The notes under the pieces: model-generated | What the model was told of the DNA's origin: nothing | Seen by the model: the letters and a program-made list of their open reading frames with translations, nothing else | Database searches by the model: none | Source: Hexactinellida sp. DTS-2022 | Taxonomy: Eukaryota > Porifera > Hexactinellida | Length of the DNA: 64,000 bases | Direction: 5' to 3' | Assembly: GCA_028753945.1 (NCBI GenBank) | Contig: JAPNXP010000009.1 | Coordinates: 124,001 to 188,000 of the forward strand | Part shown: positions 28,401-40,522 of the stretch, piece by piece | Layout of the letters: every line of letters begins with the position of its first letter | How positions within the stretch are numbered: position 1 is the stretch's first letter | Position numbers and translations under genes: made by a program

Positions 28401-30539
28401 GATATCCTGTGTCCCCAAGTACACCACCGCGCCCCCTGGCGCTACGCACGTTCTCATAAACACCGAATGGGGAGCATTTGGAGAGAACGGGTGTCTGGAC
28501 AGGTTCCTAACGGAAGTGGACTCCGAATTGGATAAGGCGGCTCTGCACAAAAAGCAACAGATATTCGAGAAAATGATTAGTGGGAAATATATCGGTTCGT
28601 AAGCAGAGGGATCAAGGAATTATCCAGGAGCGCGAGACGCTCCTTTTGGAGTGTGATTTTTGGAAAATTCTAATTAGGAGCGCGAAAATTTGGAATCCTC
28701 TCCTATACCGTAACATTAATTTGTGATTTAGGCGTATGAAAATTGCATCAGACCAGGATTAGGAGCGTATTTACAAATGATGTATAATAACCTGGTAGGG
28801 ATGCACAGTCGAAACCGGTTTTTTTTAACCAATTCTTTGCATTTGAATAGTTAGAATCCGATAGTTAGAATAAACCGAGTGAAAATAGTAACTAAATTGT
28901 AATTTCTTACACATTTATGATAAATATTTGGTTAGAAAAAAACTATTACATATTTAGAAACCGGTGTTAGAAAAATCCGGTTTCGACTGTATAGGAGCCT
29001 CAAATGTTATATAACGCTTCCAATGTTGTGTTATAAAATGGTCAAACATGTTATGTATCGTTTCCGCTTAGTTATTGCATATAATGTCTTATAACCGGCA
29101 TAAATTATACAGGCTATATGTCAACCGTTTTCCAGTAGAATATTCTTATAACCGGCATATACTGTAAGTACATTTCCCGTTTGTTTGTAGGCGAGTTGGT
29201 ACGACTCTGCTGTCAGAAACTGATATCCCTTGGGGTTCTATTCAAAGGGCAATCGACCCCAAAGTTCGACGCGGTGGAATCCTTTGAAACTAGTTTTGTG
29301 TCCCTAATCGAAGAGGGAGACAAGCCAAACACTAAAGTGACCATGGATATCCTTAAACAGTTCGATTTGCCTGCCTCCGAGGCTGACTGCCTATTGGTTA
29401 GAGACGCCTGCTCTGCGGTTACAACGCGAGCGGCGAGACTTTGCGCCGCGGGAATTCTGGCCCTCGTCAGGAAAATGAAGCGGGAGGAAGGTAGGAGTTC
29501 GTTTGGGATAGATTGATGTGTAGGCTTATATTTAACTTGTAGGGCTGAAACGAATATACCGAATATTCGAATATTCGTTCGTTTGCAAACGAATATTAGA
29601 TTGAAACGGATATTCGTTGACTAATTTTGGACAACAAAAAGACTTTTGTATAGCTTAGAGATTGGGATAGATTAGGGCAGGGGTTTTTTTAAGGCCGATC
29701 TTGGTGTATAATTTGCACCAAGATTTTTTGGAGTTACACCACGATTCGGGTAAAAACCCTAAAAAACCCTAGATTAGGGTGACTATTGTCCAGGTTTTAG
29801 CCTGGACAGTCCAGTTTATTCACAATTATTGTGCGATGTCCAGTAATTTTCTAAATTGTCCCGGTTTTATTTTCAGTTATTTTGTATTATTATCCAATTG
29901 TCTCCGATTCGCTCACATTAAACTAATAATGTCCAGTTTTTTATAACCTGTGTCCAGGATTTTTGTCAAAATTTTGAGAAATGTCCAGGTTTTGGCCCAA
30001 AATCCTCTGGTCACCCTAGGATAGATTGATGTGTAGGCATAGTTTAAGCGCCTATATTATGGTTTCTATATCATTATACCGAGTTTTTAATTTGCACGCC
30101 TGAATAAGAACAAATTTATCCGTTTCTTAAAAATTTTCCCGGTCGAAAAACGAATTCTGCAAGCAACTAGCTCGTTATTAATAGGAACACCAGGGGACCG
30201 TCTTAATATGTTCGTATTATCCGGAATTCGTATTAACCGGAGTCACTTGCATGCATTTGTATAGGCTAGGGCCTAGGGGAATTAAACCTTGTACTCCTTA
30301 ACCGATATTTCCTACTAAGTTCCTACTAACAGAGTCTACTGTATTTATTCCCAACATTCGCTATAGGCTGCACGGTGGCCATTGACGGGACTCTTTTCAA
30401 AAAGCATCCAAAGCTCTCGGGAATTATGAGGGACACTCTCAAAGAGGTGTTACCAGGCAACCAGATACGCATTGTGGAATCTGAAGACGGGTCTGGGAAG
30501 GGCGCGGCTATAATCGCGGCCATTGCCTCTCTTCCTTAG
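25418..30539 (+). CDS. HK: Hexokinase, six exons, complete
   Basis: Phosphorylates glucose and other hexoses with ATP, the entry step of glycolysis. Exons: 25418-25717, 26009-26163, 27861-28048, 28376-28594, 29191-29490, 30367-30539. All introns are GT-AG, in phases 0, 2, 1, 1, 1, and join into 444 residues, the size of a single-unit 50-kDa hexokinase/glucokinase. Motifs: phosphate-binding FLAIDLGGSNFRILLV (65-80); sugar-binding LGFTFSFPVQQ (about 132-142) and WTKGF; VNDTTGT with the catalytic Asp at about 191; GLILGTGTNACYLEE; NTEWGAFG (about 243-250); AIDGTLF; and adenosine-binding EDGSGKGAA near the C-terminus. No N-terminal mitochondrial-binding hydrophobic segment is obvious. The introns are loaded with repeats: TG-rich tracts (1 and 3), a 37-bp minisatellite (2), and MITEs (2, 4, 5). 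The stop codon lies only 291 bp from the satellite array. Confidence 0.95.
25718..26008 (+). repeat. TTTG/TTTA-rich low-complexity intron 1
   Basis: Almost the whole of hexokinase intron 1, from the GTTAGT donor to the TTGCCAG acceptor, is degenerate GTTT/GTTTATT and GTGTGTTTAC repeat. The open frames that cross it are accidental products of the repeat. Confidence 0.85.
26197..26368 (+). repeat. Dispersed repeat, copy 2 (hexokinase intron 2)
   Basis: Same orientation and nearly the same sequence as 4953-5123: CAGTCATTTGTAAATACGC to CTCCTGGATAATTCC. Confidence 0.7.
26568..26731 (+). mobile_element. MITE in hexokinase intron 2
   Basis: A 164-bp element with ends CAGTAGAAACTCGTTAGTAC and GTATTAACGAGGTTCTACTG, flanked by TA. 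Internal GGATAAGACGAACAC and GGTTAAGACGAACAA repeat the terminal motif. It ends about 30 bp before the minisatellite. Confidence 0.8.
26751..27836 (+). repeat. 37-bp minisatellite in hexokinase intron 2
   Basis: About 29 head-to-tail copies of a 37-bp unit (beginning TGTCCTTATACCCTGTATGC), very homogeneous, with a few variants (ACACAG for ACACTG, ATACAC for ATATAC, TATCCTG for TACCCTG). Since 37 is not a multiple of three and the unit lacks stops, all three plus-strand frames stay open, giving spurious frames of 360-463 codons. The array is bracketed by two copies of CTGTTGGTAG, at 26741-26750 and 27851-27860; the second is the real exon 3 acceptor. Confidence 0.95.
28049..28375 (+). repeat. 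GTTT-rich low-complexity intron 3
   Basis: Hexokinase intron 3, from GTAAGT to ACCCAG, consists mainly of degenerate TTGTTTG repeats, much like intron 1. Confidence 0.85.
28613..28780 (-). repeat. Dispersed repeat, copy 3 (hexokinase intron 4)
   Basis: Inverted copy of 4953-5123. It starts only about 18 bp after the exon 4 donor. With the copy in intron 2 it forms an inverted pair about 2.3 kb apart around exons 3-4. Confidence 0.7.
28806..28989. mobile_element. MITE with CAGTCGAAACCGG ends
   Basis: A 184-bp element with ends CAGTCGAAACCGGTTTTTT and AAAAATCCGGTTTCGACTG. The right flank is TA and the left CA. Interior AT-rich. In hexokinase intron 4. Confidence 0.75.
29073..29164 (-). mobile_element. 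MITE, GATGCCGGTTATAAG family, next to exon 5
   Basis: Interior (TAAATTATACAGGCTATATG, AACCGTTTTCCAGTAGAAT) matches the copy at 20458. The right end TTATAACCGGCATATACTG is intact and lies 26 bp before exon 5, so the element supplies the region where the branch point would be expected. The left end is truncated, next to a fragment of the ACGTTACGTAAC family (28994-29065). Confidence 0.6.
29530..29630. repeat. Palindromic ACGAATATTCG cluster
   Basis: Starting at AGGGCTGAAACGAATA, the sequence contains several overlapping palindromes (CGAATATTCG, ACGAATATT, CGGATATTCG). AGGGCTGAAACGA resembles a hAT-type terminus, so this may be a hAT MITE fragment in hexokinase intron 5. Confidence 0.4.
29775..30018. 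mobile_element. hAT-like MITE with TAGGGTGAC ends
   Basis: A 244-bp element in hexokinase intron 5, bounded by TAGGGTGACTATTGTCCAGG and TCTGGTCACCCTA. Inside, GTCCAG and CTGGACA motifs recur. The flanking octamers (CCCTAGAT and GGATAGAT) match only partly, so the target duplication is uncertain. Confidence 0.55.
30174..30341 (-). mobile_element. MITE abutting hexokinase exon 6
   Basis: Inverted relative of 15519-15691, sharing ATTCGTATTAACCGGAGTCA and GGGGAATTAAACCTTGTACT. The right end is CTAACAGAGTCTACTG plus TA; the left end is diverged. It stops 25 bp before exon 6. Confidence 0.65.
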
Positions 30540-30830
30540 TTCCAATAATAACTATAGTTAGTTCCAATAAGATATATATTGAGATTATGCTGCTGAATTG
30601 TGTGAGTAAATTTATTTGTAAATTTAGCGAAGATTCTTATAGCAATGTTTTTAAAATTTATTATATGTTGTTATTAATAAATTTATTGTTTACCATTTCT
30701 ATAATTAGTATACAATTACCCTGTGAGTTGTGATACTGTATTACACTATGTTTTATATATATTTGACCAATAAAATACAAAAATTACGGAACGTAACTGT
30801 AGTTAATTACTTCACTATTGCATTGATTCA
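30540..30830 (+). terminator. Hexokinase 3' region with polyadenylation signals
   Basis: AT-rich 291-bp spacer between the hexokinase stop and the satellite. It contains AATAAA at 30676-30681 and a second one in CCAATAAAAT near 30779, suitable as poly(A) signals. Nothing else is recognised. Confidence 0.55.
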
Positions 30831-33800
30831 GGGTGGATATAATGAATTCCGAATGCTAACGAAGGTCTTCATTAGTATAATGTAAATATATTGTACGCAA
30901 AATGCGTACAATATTATACTAACGAGTTACTTCTTAGTAGAATGTGGTATAAATAGAAAGTACAAATGGTTTAAATCTCTCATGGGTGGATATAATTAAT
31001 TCGAATGCTAACGAATGCCTGCTGTAGTATAATGTGCTATATATTGTACGCAAAAAGCGTACAATATTATACTAACAGGTTTCTTCTTTAGTAGAATGTG
31101 CAATAAATAGAAAGGACAAATGGTTTAAATCTCTCATGTGTGGATATAATGAATTCGAATGCTAACGAATGTCTTCTGTAGTATAATGTGCTATATATTG
31201 TACGCAAAAAGCGTACAATATTATACTAACGAGTTTCTTCTTAGTAGAATGTGGTATAAATAGAAAGTACAAATGGTTTAAATCTCTCATGGGTGGATAT
31301 AATGAATTCGAATGCTAACGAATGCCTGCTGTAGTATAATGTGCTATATATTGTACGCAAAAAGCGTACAATATTATACTAACAGGTTTCTTCTTTAGTA
31401 GAATGTGCAATAAATAGAAAGGACAAATGGTTTAAATCTCTCATGTGTGGATATAATGAATTCGAATGCTAACGAATGTCTTCTGTAGTATAATGTGCTA
31501 TATATTGTACGCAAAAAGCGTACAATATTATACTAACGAGTTTCTTCTTAGTAGAATGTGGTATAAATAGAAAGTACAAATGGTTTAAATCTCTCATGGG
31601 TGGATATAATGAATTCGAATGCTAACGAATGCCTGCTGTAGTATAATGTGCTATATATTGTACGCAAAAAGCGTACAATATTAAACTAACAGGTTTCTTC
31701 TTTAGTAGAATGTGCAATAAATAGAAAGTACAAATGGTTTAAATCTCTCATGGGTGGATATAATGAATTCGAATGCTAACAAATGTCTGCTGTAGTATAA
31801 TGTACTATATATTGTACGCAAAATGCGTACAATATTATACTAACAGGTTTCTTCTTTAGTAGAATGTGGTATAAATAGAAAGTACAAATGGTATCAATAT
31901 TTCATGGGTGGATATAATGAATTCGAATGCTAACGAATGTCTTCTGTAGTATTATGTGCTATATATTGTACGCAAAATGCGCACAATATTAACTAACGAG
32001 TTTCTTCCTTAGTAGAATGTGCAATAAATAGAAAGGACAAATGGTATCAATATCTTATGTGTGGATATAATGAATTCGAATGCTAACGAAGGTCTGCTGT
32101 AGTATAATGTGCTATATATTGTATGCAAAAAGCGTACAATATTAACTAACGAGTTTCTTCTTAGTAGAATGTGGTATAAATAGAAAGTACAAATGGTTTA
32201 AATCTCTCATGGGTGGATATAATGAATTCGAATGCTAACGAATGCCTGCTGTAGTATAATGTGCTATATATTGTACGCAAAATGCGTACAATATTAACTA
32301 ACGAGTTTCTTCCTTAGTAGAATGTGCAATAAATAGAAAGGACAAATGGTATCAATATCTTATGTGTGGATATAATGAATTCGAATGCTAACGAAGGTCT
32401 GCTGTAGTATAATGTGCTATATATTGTATGCAAAAAGCGTACAATATTAACTAACGAGTTTCTTCTTAGTAGAATGTGGTATAAATAGAAAGTACAAATG
32501 GTTTAAATCTCTCATGGGTGGATATAATGAATTCGAATGCTAACGAATGCCTGCTGTAGTATAATGTTCTATATATTGTACGCAAAATGCGTACAATATT
32601 AACTAACGAGTTTCTTCTTAGTAGAATGTGGTATAAATAGAAAGTACAAATGGTTTAAATCTCTCATGGGTGGATATAATGAATTCGAATGCTAACGAAT
32701 GCCTGCTGTAGTATAATGTGCCATATATTGTACGCAAAATGCGTACAATATTATACAAACGAGTTTCTTCTTTAGTAGAATGTGCTATAAATAGAAAGTA
32801 CAAATGATTTCAATATCTTATGTGTGGATATAATGAATTCGAATGCTAACGAAGGTCTACTGTAGTATAATGTGCTATATATTGTACGCAAAAAGCGTAC
32901 AATATTATAATAACAGGTTTCTTCTTTAGTAGAATGTGCAATAAATAGAAAGGACAAATGGTATCAATATTTCATGGGTGGATATAAGGAATTCGAATGC
33001 TAACAAATGTCTGCTGTAGCATAATGTGCTATATATTGTACGCAAAAAGCGTACAATATTATACTAACGAGTTTCTTCTTTTGTAGAATGTGCTATAAAT
33101 AGAAAGGACAAATGGTATCAATATTTCATGGGTGGATATAATGAATTCGAATGCTAACAAATGTCTGCTGTAGTATAATGTGCTATATATTGTACGCAAA
33201 ATGCGTACAATATTATACTAACAGGTTTCTTCTTTAGTAGAATGTGGTATAAATAGAAAGTACAAATGGTATCAATATTTCATGGGTGGATATAATGAAT
33301 TCGAATGCTAACGAATGTCTTCTGTAGTATTATGTGGTATATATTGTACGCAAAATGCGTACAATATTAACTAACGAGTTTCTTCTTAGTAGAATGTGGT
33401 ATAAATAGAAAGTACAAATGGTTTAAATCTCTCATGGGTGGATATAATGAATTCGAATGCTAACGAATGCCTGCTGTAGTATAATGTGCTATATATTGTA
33501 CGCAAAATGCGTACAATATTATACTAACGAGTTTCTTCTTTAGTAGAATGTGCTATAAATAGAAAGTACAAATGATTTCAATATCTTATGTGTGGATATA
33601 ATGAATTCGAATGCTAACGAAGGTCTACTGTAGTATAATGTGCTATATATTGTACGCAAAAAGCGTACAATATTATAATAACAGGTTTCTTCTTTAGTAG
33701 AATGTGCAATAAATAGAAAGGACAAATGGTATCAATATTTCATGGGTGGATATAAGGAATTCGAATGCTAACAAATGTCTGCTGTAGCATAATGTACTAT

Positions 33801-34702
33801 ATATTGTACGCAAAATGCGTACAATATTAACTAACGAGTTTCTTCCTTAGTAGAATGTGCAATAAATAGAAAGGACAAATGGTATCAATATCTTATGTGT
33901 GGATATAATGAATTCGAATGCTAACGAAGGTCTGCTGTAGTATAATGTGCTATATATTGTATGCAAAAAGCGTACAATATTAACTAACGAGTTTCTTCTT
34001 AGTAGAATGTGGTATAAATAGAAAGTACAAATGGTTTAAATCTCTCATGGGCGGATATAATGAATTCGAATGCTAACGAATGCCTGCTGTAGTATAATGT
34101 TCTATATATTGTACGCAAAATGCGTACAATATTAACTAACGAGTTTCTTCTTAGTAGAATGTGGTATAAATAGAAAGTACAAATGGTTTAAATCTCTCAT
34201 GGGTGGATATAATGAATTCGAATGCTAACGAATGCCTGCTGTAGTATAATGTGCTATATATTGTACGCAAAATGCGTACAATATTATACTAACGAGTTTC
34301 TTCTTTTGTAGAATGTGCTATTAATAGAAAGGACAAATGGTATCAATATTTCATGTGTGGATATAATGAATTCGAATGCTAACAAATGTCTGCTGTAGTA
34401 TAATGTGCTATATATTGTACGCAAAATGCGTACAATATTATACTAACAGGTTTCTTCTTTAGTAAAATGTGCAATATATAGAAAGGACAAATGGTTTCAA
34501 TATCTCATGTGTGGATATAATGAATTCGAATGCTAACAAATGTCTGCTGTAGTATAATGTGCTATATATTGTACGCAAAAAGCGTACAATATTAAACAAA
34601 CAGGTTTCTTCTTTAGTAGAATGTGCAATAATAGAAAGTACAAATGGTTTAAATCTCTCATGGGTGGATATAATGAATTCGAATGCTAACAAATGTCTGC
34701 TT

Positions 34703-37700
34703 TAGTATAATGTACTATATATTGTACGCAAAATGCGTACAATATTATACTAACAGGTTTCTTCTTTAGTAGAATGTGGTATAAATAGAAAGTACAAATG
34801 GTATCAATATTTCATGGGTGGATATAATGAATTCGAATGCTAACGAATGTCTTCTGTAGTATTATGTGCTATATATTGTACGCAAAATGCGTACAATATT
34901 AACTAACGAGTTTCTTCCTTAGTAGAATGTGCAATAAATAGAAAGGACAAATGGTATCAATATCTTATGTGTGGATATAATGAATTCGAATGCTAACAAA
35001 TGTCTGCTGTAGTATTATGTGCTATATATTGTACGCAAAATGCGTACAATATTAACTAACGAGTTTCTTCTTAGTAGAATGTGGTATAAATAGAAAGTAC
35101 AAATGGTTTAAATCTCTCATGGGTGGATATAATGAATTCGAATGCTAACGAATGCCTGCTGTAGTATAATGTGCTATATATTGTACGCAAAAAGCGTACA
35201 ATATTAACTAACGAGTTTCTTCTTAGTAGAATGTGGTATAAATAGAAAGTACAAATGGTTTAAATCTCTCATGGGTGGATATAAAGAATTCGAATGCTAA
35301 CGAATGCCTGCTGTAGTATAATGTGCTATATATTGTACGCAAAAAGCGTACAATATTATACTAACGAGTTTCTTCTTTTGTAGAATGTGCTATAAATAGA
35401 AAGGACAAATGGTATCAATATTTCATGTGTGGATATAATGAATTCGAATGCTAACGAATGCCTGCTGTAGTATAATGTGCTATATATTGTACGCAAAAAG
35501 CGTACAATATTATACTAACAGGTTTCTTCTTTAGTAGAATGTGCAATAAATAGAAAGGACAAATGGTTTAAATCTCTCATGTGTGGATATAATGAATTCG
35601 AATGCTAACGAATGTCTTCTGTAGTATAATGTGCTATATATTGTACGCAAAAAGCGTACAATATTATACTAACGAGTTTCTTCTTAGTAGAATGTGGTAT
35701 AAATAGAAAGTACAAATGGTTTAAATCTCTCATGGGTGGATATAATGAATTCGAATGCTAACGAATGCCTGCTGTAGTATAATGTGCTATATATTGTACG
35801 CAAAAAGCGTACAATATTAAACTAACAGGTTTCTTCTTTAGTAGAATGTGCAATAAATAGAAAGTACAAATGGTTTAAATCTCTCATGGGTGGATATAAT
35901 GAATTCGAATGCTAACAAATGTCTGCTGTAGTATAATGTACTATATATTGTACGCAAAATGCGTACAATATTATACTAACAGGTTTCTTCTTTAGTAGAA
36001 TGTGGTATAAATAGAAAGTACAAATGGTATCAATATTTCATGGGTGGATATAATGAATTCGAATGCTAACGAATGTCTTCTGTAGTATTATGTGCTATAT
36101 ATTGTACGCAAAATGCGCACAATATTAACTAACGAGTTTCTTCCTTAGTAGAATGTGCAATAAATAGAAAGGACAAATGGTATCAATATCTTATGTGTGG
36201 ATATAATGAATTCGAATGCTAACGAAGGTCTGCTGTAGTATAATGTGCTATATATTGTATGCAAAAAGCGTACAATATTAACTAACGAGTTTCTTCTTAG
36301 TAGAATGTGGTATAAATAGAAAGTACAAATGGTTTAAATCTCTCATGGGTGGATATAATGAATTCGAATGCTAACGAATGCCTGCTGTAGTATAATGTGC
36401 TATATATTGTACGCAAAATGCGTACAATATTAACTAACGAGTTTCTTCCTTAGTAGAATGTGCAATAAATAGAAAGGACAAATGGTATCAATATCTTATG
36501 TGTGGATATAATGAATTCGAATGCTAACGAAGGTCTGCTGTAGTATAATGTGCTATATATTGTATGCAAAAAGCGTACAATATTAACTAACGAGTTTCTT
36601 CTTAGTAGAATGTGGTATAAATAGAAAGTACAAATGGTTTAAATCTCTCATGGGTGGATATAATGAATTCGAATGCTAACGAATGCCTGCTGTAGTATAA
36701 TGTTCTATATATTGTACGCAAAATGCGTACAATATTAACTAACGAGTTTCTTCTTAGTAGAATGTGGTATAAATAGAAAGTACAAATGGTTTAAATCTCT
36801 CATGGGTGGATATAATGAATTCGAATGCTAACGAATGCCTGCTGTAGTATAATGTGCCATATATTGTACGCAAAATGCGTACAATATTATACAAACGAGT
36901 TTCTTCTTTAGTAGAATGTGCTATAAATAGAAAGTACAAATGATTTCAATATCTTATGTGTGGATATAATGAATTCGAATGCTAACGAAGGTCTACTGTA
37001 GTATAATGTGCTATATATTGTACGCAAAAAGCGTACAATATTATAATAACAGGTTTCTTCTTTAGTAGAATGTGCAATAAATAGAAAGGACAAATGGTAT
37101 CAATATTTCATGGGTGGATATAAGGAATTCGAATGCTAACAAATGTCTGCTGTAGCATAATGTGCTATATATTGTACGCAAAAAGCGTACAATATTATAC
37201 TAACGAGTTTCTTCTTTTGTAGAATGTGCTATAAATAGAAAGGACAAATGGTATCAATATTTCATGGGTGGATATAATGAATTCGAATGCTAACAAATGT
37301 CTGCTGTAGTATAATGTGCTATATATTGTACGCAAAATGCGTACAATATTATACTAACAGGTTTCTTCTTTAGTAGAATGTGGTATAAATAGAAAGTACA
37401 AATGGTATCAATATTTCATGGGTGGATATAATGAATTCGAATGCTAACGAATGTCTTCTGTAGTATTATGTGGTATATATTGTACGCAAAATGCGTACAA
37501 TATTAACTAACGAGTTTCTTCTTAGTAGAATGTGGTATAAATAGAAAGTACAAATGGTTTAAATCTCTCATGGGTGGATATAATGAATTCGAATGCTAAC
37601 GAATGCCTGCTGTAGTATAATGTGCTATATATTGTACGCAAAATGCGTACAATATTATACTAACGAGTTTCTTCTTTAGTAGAATGTGCTATAAATAGAA

Positions 37701-40522
37701 AGTACAAATGATTTCAATATCTTATGTGTGGATATAATGAATTCGAATGATAACGAAGGTCTACTGTAGTATAATGTGCTATATATTGTACGCAAAAAGC
37801 GTACAATATTATAATAACAGGTTTCTTCTTTAGTAGAATGTGCAATAAATAGAAAGGACAAATGGTATCAATATTTCATGGGTGGATATAAGGAATTCGA
37901 ATGCTAACAAATGTCTGCTGTAGCATAATGTGCTATATATTGTACGCAAAATGCGTACAATATTAACTAACGAGTTTCTTCCTTAGTAGAATGTGCAATA
38001 AATAGAAAGGACAAATGGTATCAATATCTTATGTGTGGATATAATGAATTCGAATGCTAACGAAGGTCTGCTGTAGTATAATGTGCTATATATTGTATGC
38101 AAAAAGCGTACAATATTAACTAACGAGTTTCTTCTTAGTAGAATGTGGTATAAATAGAAAGTACAAATGGTTTAAATCTCTCATGGGCGGATATAATGAA
38201 TTCGAATGCTAACGAATGCCTGCTGTAGTATAATGTTCTATATATTGTACGCAAAATGCGTACAATATTAACTAACGAGTTTCTTCTTAGTAGAATGTGG
38301 TATAAATAGAAAGTACAAATGGTTTAAATCTCTCATGGGTGGATATAATGAATTCGAATGCTAACGAATGCCTGCTGTAGTATAATGTGCTATATATTGT
38401 ACGCAAAATGCGTACAATATTATACTAACGAGTTTCTTCTTTTGTAGAATGTGCTATTAATAGAAAGGACAAATGGTATCAATATTTCATGTGTGGATAT
38501 AATGAATTCGAATGCTAACAAATGTCTGCTGTAGTATAATGTGCTATATATTGTACGCAAAATGCGTACAATATTATACTAACAGGTTTCTTCTTTAGTA
38601 AAATGTGCAATATATAGAAAGGACAAATGGTTTCAATATCTCATGTGTGGATATAATGAATTCGAATGCTAACAAATGTCTGCTGTAGTATAATGTGCTA
38701 TATATTGTACGCAAAAAGCGTACAATATTAAACAAACAGGTTTCTTCTTTAGTAGAATGTGCAATAATAGAAAGTACAAATGGTTTAAATCTCTCATGGG
38801 TGGATATAATGAATTCGAATGCTAACAAATGTCTGCTTTAGTATAATGTACTATATATTGTACGCAAAATGCGTACAATATTATACTAACAGGTTTCTTC
38901 TTTAGTAGAATGTGGTATAAATAGAAAGTACAAATGGTATCAATATTTCATGGGTGGATATAATGAATTCGAATGCTAACGAATGTCTTCTGTAGTATTA
39001 TGTGCTATATATTGTATGCAAAAAGCGTACAATATTAACTAACGAGTTTCTTCTTAGTAGAATGTGGTATAAATAGAAAGTACAAATGGTTTAAATCTCT
39101 CATGGGCGGATATAATGAATTCGAATGCTAACGAATGCCTGCTGTAGTATAATGTTCTATATATTGTACGCAAAATGCGTACAATATTAACTAACGAGTT
39201 TCTTCTTAGTAGAATGTGGTATAAATAGAAAGTACAAATGGTTTAAATCTCTCATGGGTGGATATAATGAATTCGAATGCTAACGAATGCCTGCTGTAGT
39301 ATAATGTGCTATATATTGTACGCAAAATGCGTACAATATTATACTAACGAGTTTCTTCTTAGTAGAATGTGGTATAAATAGAAAGTACAAATGGTTTAAA
39401 TCTCTCATGGGTGGATATAAAGAATTCGAATGCTAACGAATGCCTGCTGTAGTATAATGTGCTATATATTGTACGCAAAAAGCGTACAATATTATACTAA
39501 CGAGTTTCTTCTTTTGTAGAATGTGCTATAAATAGAAAGGACAAATGGTATCAATATTTCATGTGTGGATATAATGAATTCGAATGCTAACGAAGGTCTG
39601 CTGTAGCATAATGTTCTATATATTGTACGCAAAATGCGTACAATATTAACTAACGAGTTTCTTCTTAGTAGAATGTGGTATAAATAGAAAGTACAAATGG
39701 TTTAAATCCCTCATGGGTGGATATAATGAATTCGAATGCTAACGAATGCCTGCTGTAGTATAATGTGCTATATATTGTACGCAAAATGCGTACAATATTA
39801 TACTAACAGGTTTCTTCTTTAGTAGAATGTGGTATAAATAGAAAGGACAAATGGTATCAATATTTCATGGGTGGATATAATGAATTCGAATGCTAACGAA
39901 TGTCTTCTGTAGTATTATGTGCTATATATTGTACGCAAAATGCGTACAATATTAACTAACGAGTTTCTTCCTTAGTAGAATGTGCAATAAATAGAAAGGA
40001 CAAATGGTATCAATATCTTATGTGTGGATATAATGAATTCGAATGCTAACGAAGGTCTGCTGTAGTATAATGTGCTATATATTGTATGCAAAAAGCGTAC
40101 AATATTAACTAACGAGTTTCTTCTTAGTAGAATGTGGTATAAATAGAAAGTACAAATGGTTTAAATCTCTCATGGGCGGATATAATGAATTCGAATGCTA
40201 ACGAATGCCTGCTGTAGTATAATGTGCTATATATTGTACGCAAAAAGCGTACAATATTAAACTAACAGGTTTCTTCTTTAGTAGAATGTGCAATAAATAG
40301 AAAGTACAAATGGTTTAAATCTCTCATGGGTGGATATAATGAATTCGAATGCTAACAAATGTCTGCTGTAGTATAATGTGCTATATATTGTACGCAAAAA
40401 GCGTACAATATTAAACTAACAGGTTTCTTCTTTAGTAGAATGTGCAATAAATAGAAAGTACAAATGGTTTAAATCTCTCATGGGTGGATATAATGAATTC
40501 GAATGCTAACAAATGTCTGCTG
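34703..40522 (+). repeat. 5,820-bp higher-order repeat, copy 1
   Basis: About 38 satellite units. Compared with 40523-46342, every spot-checked line matches at an exact offset of 5,820 bp, including private variants such as AATGATAACG (37747 and 43567) and AAATCCCTCA (39711 and 45531). Similarity continues to about 46,636. Confidence 0.85.
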
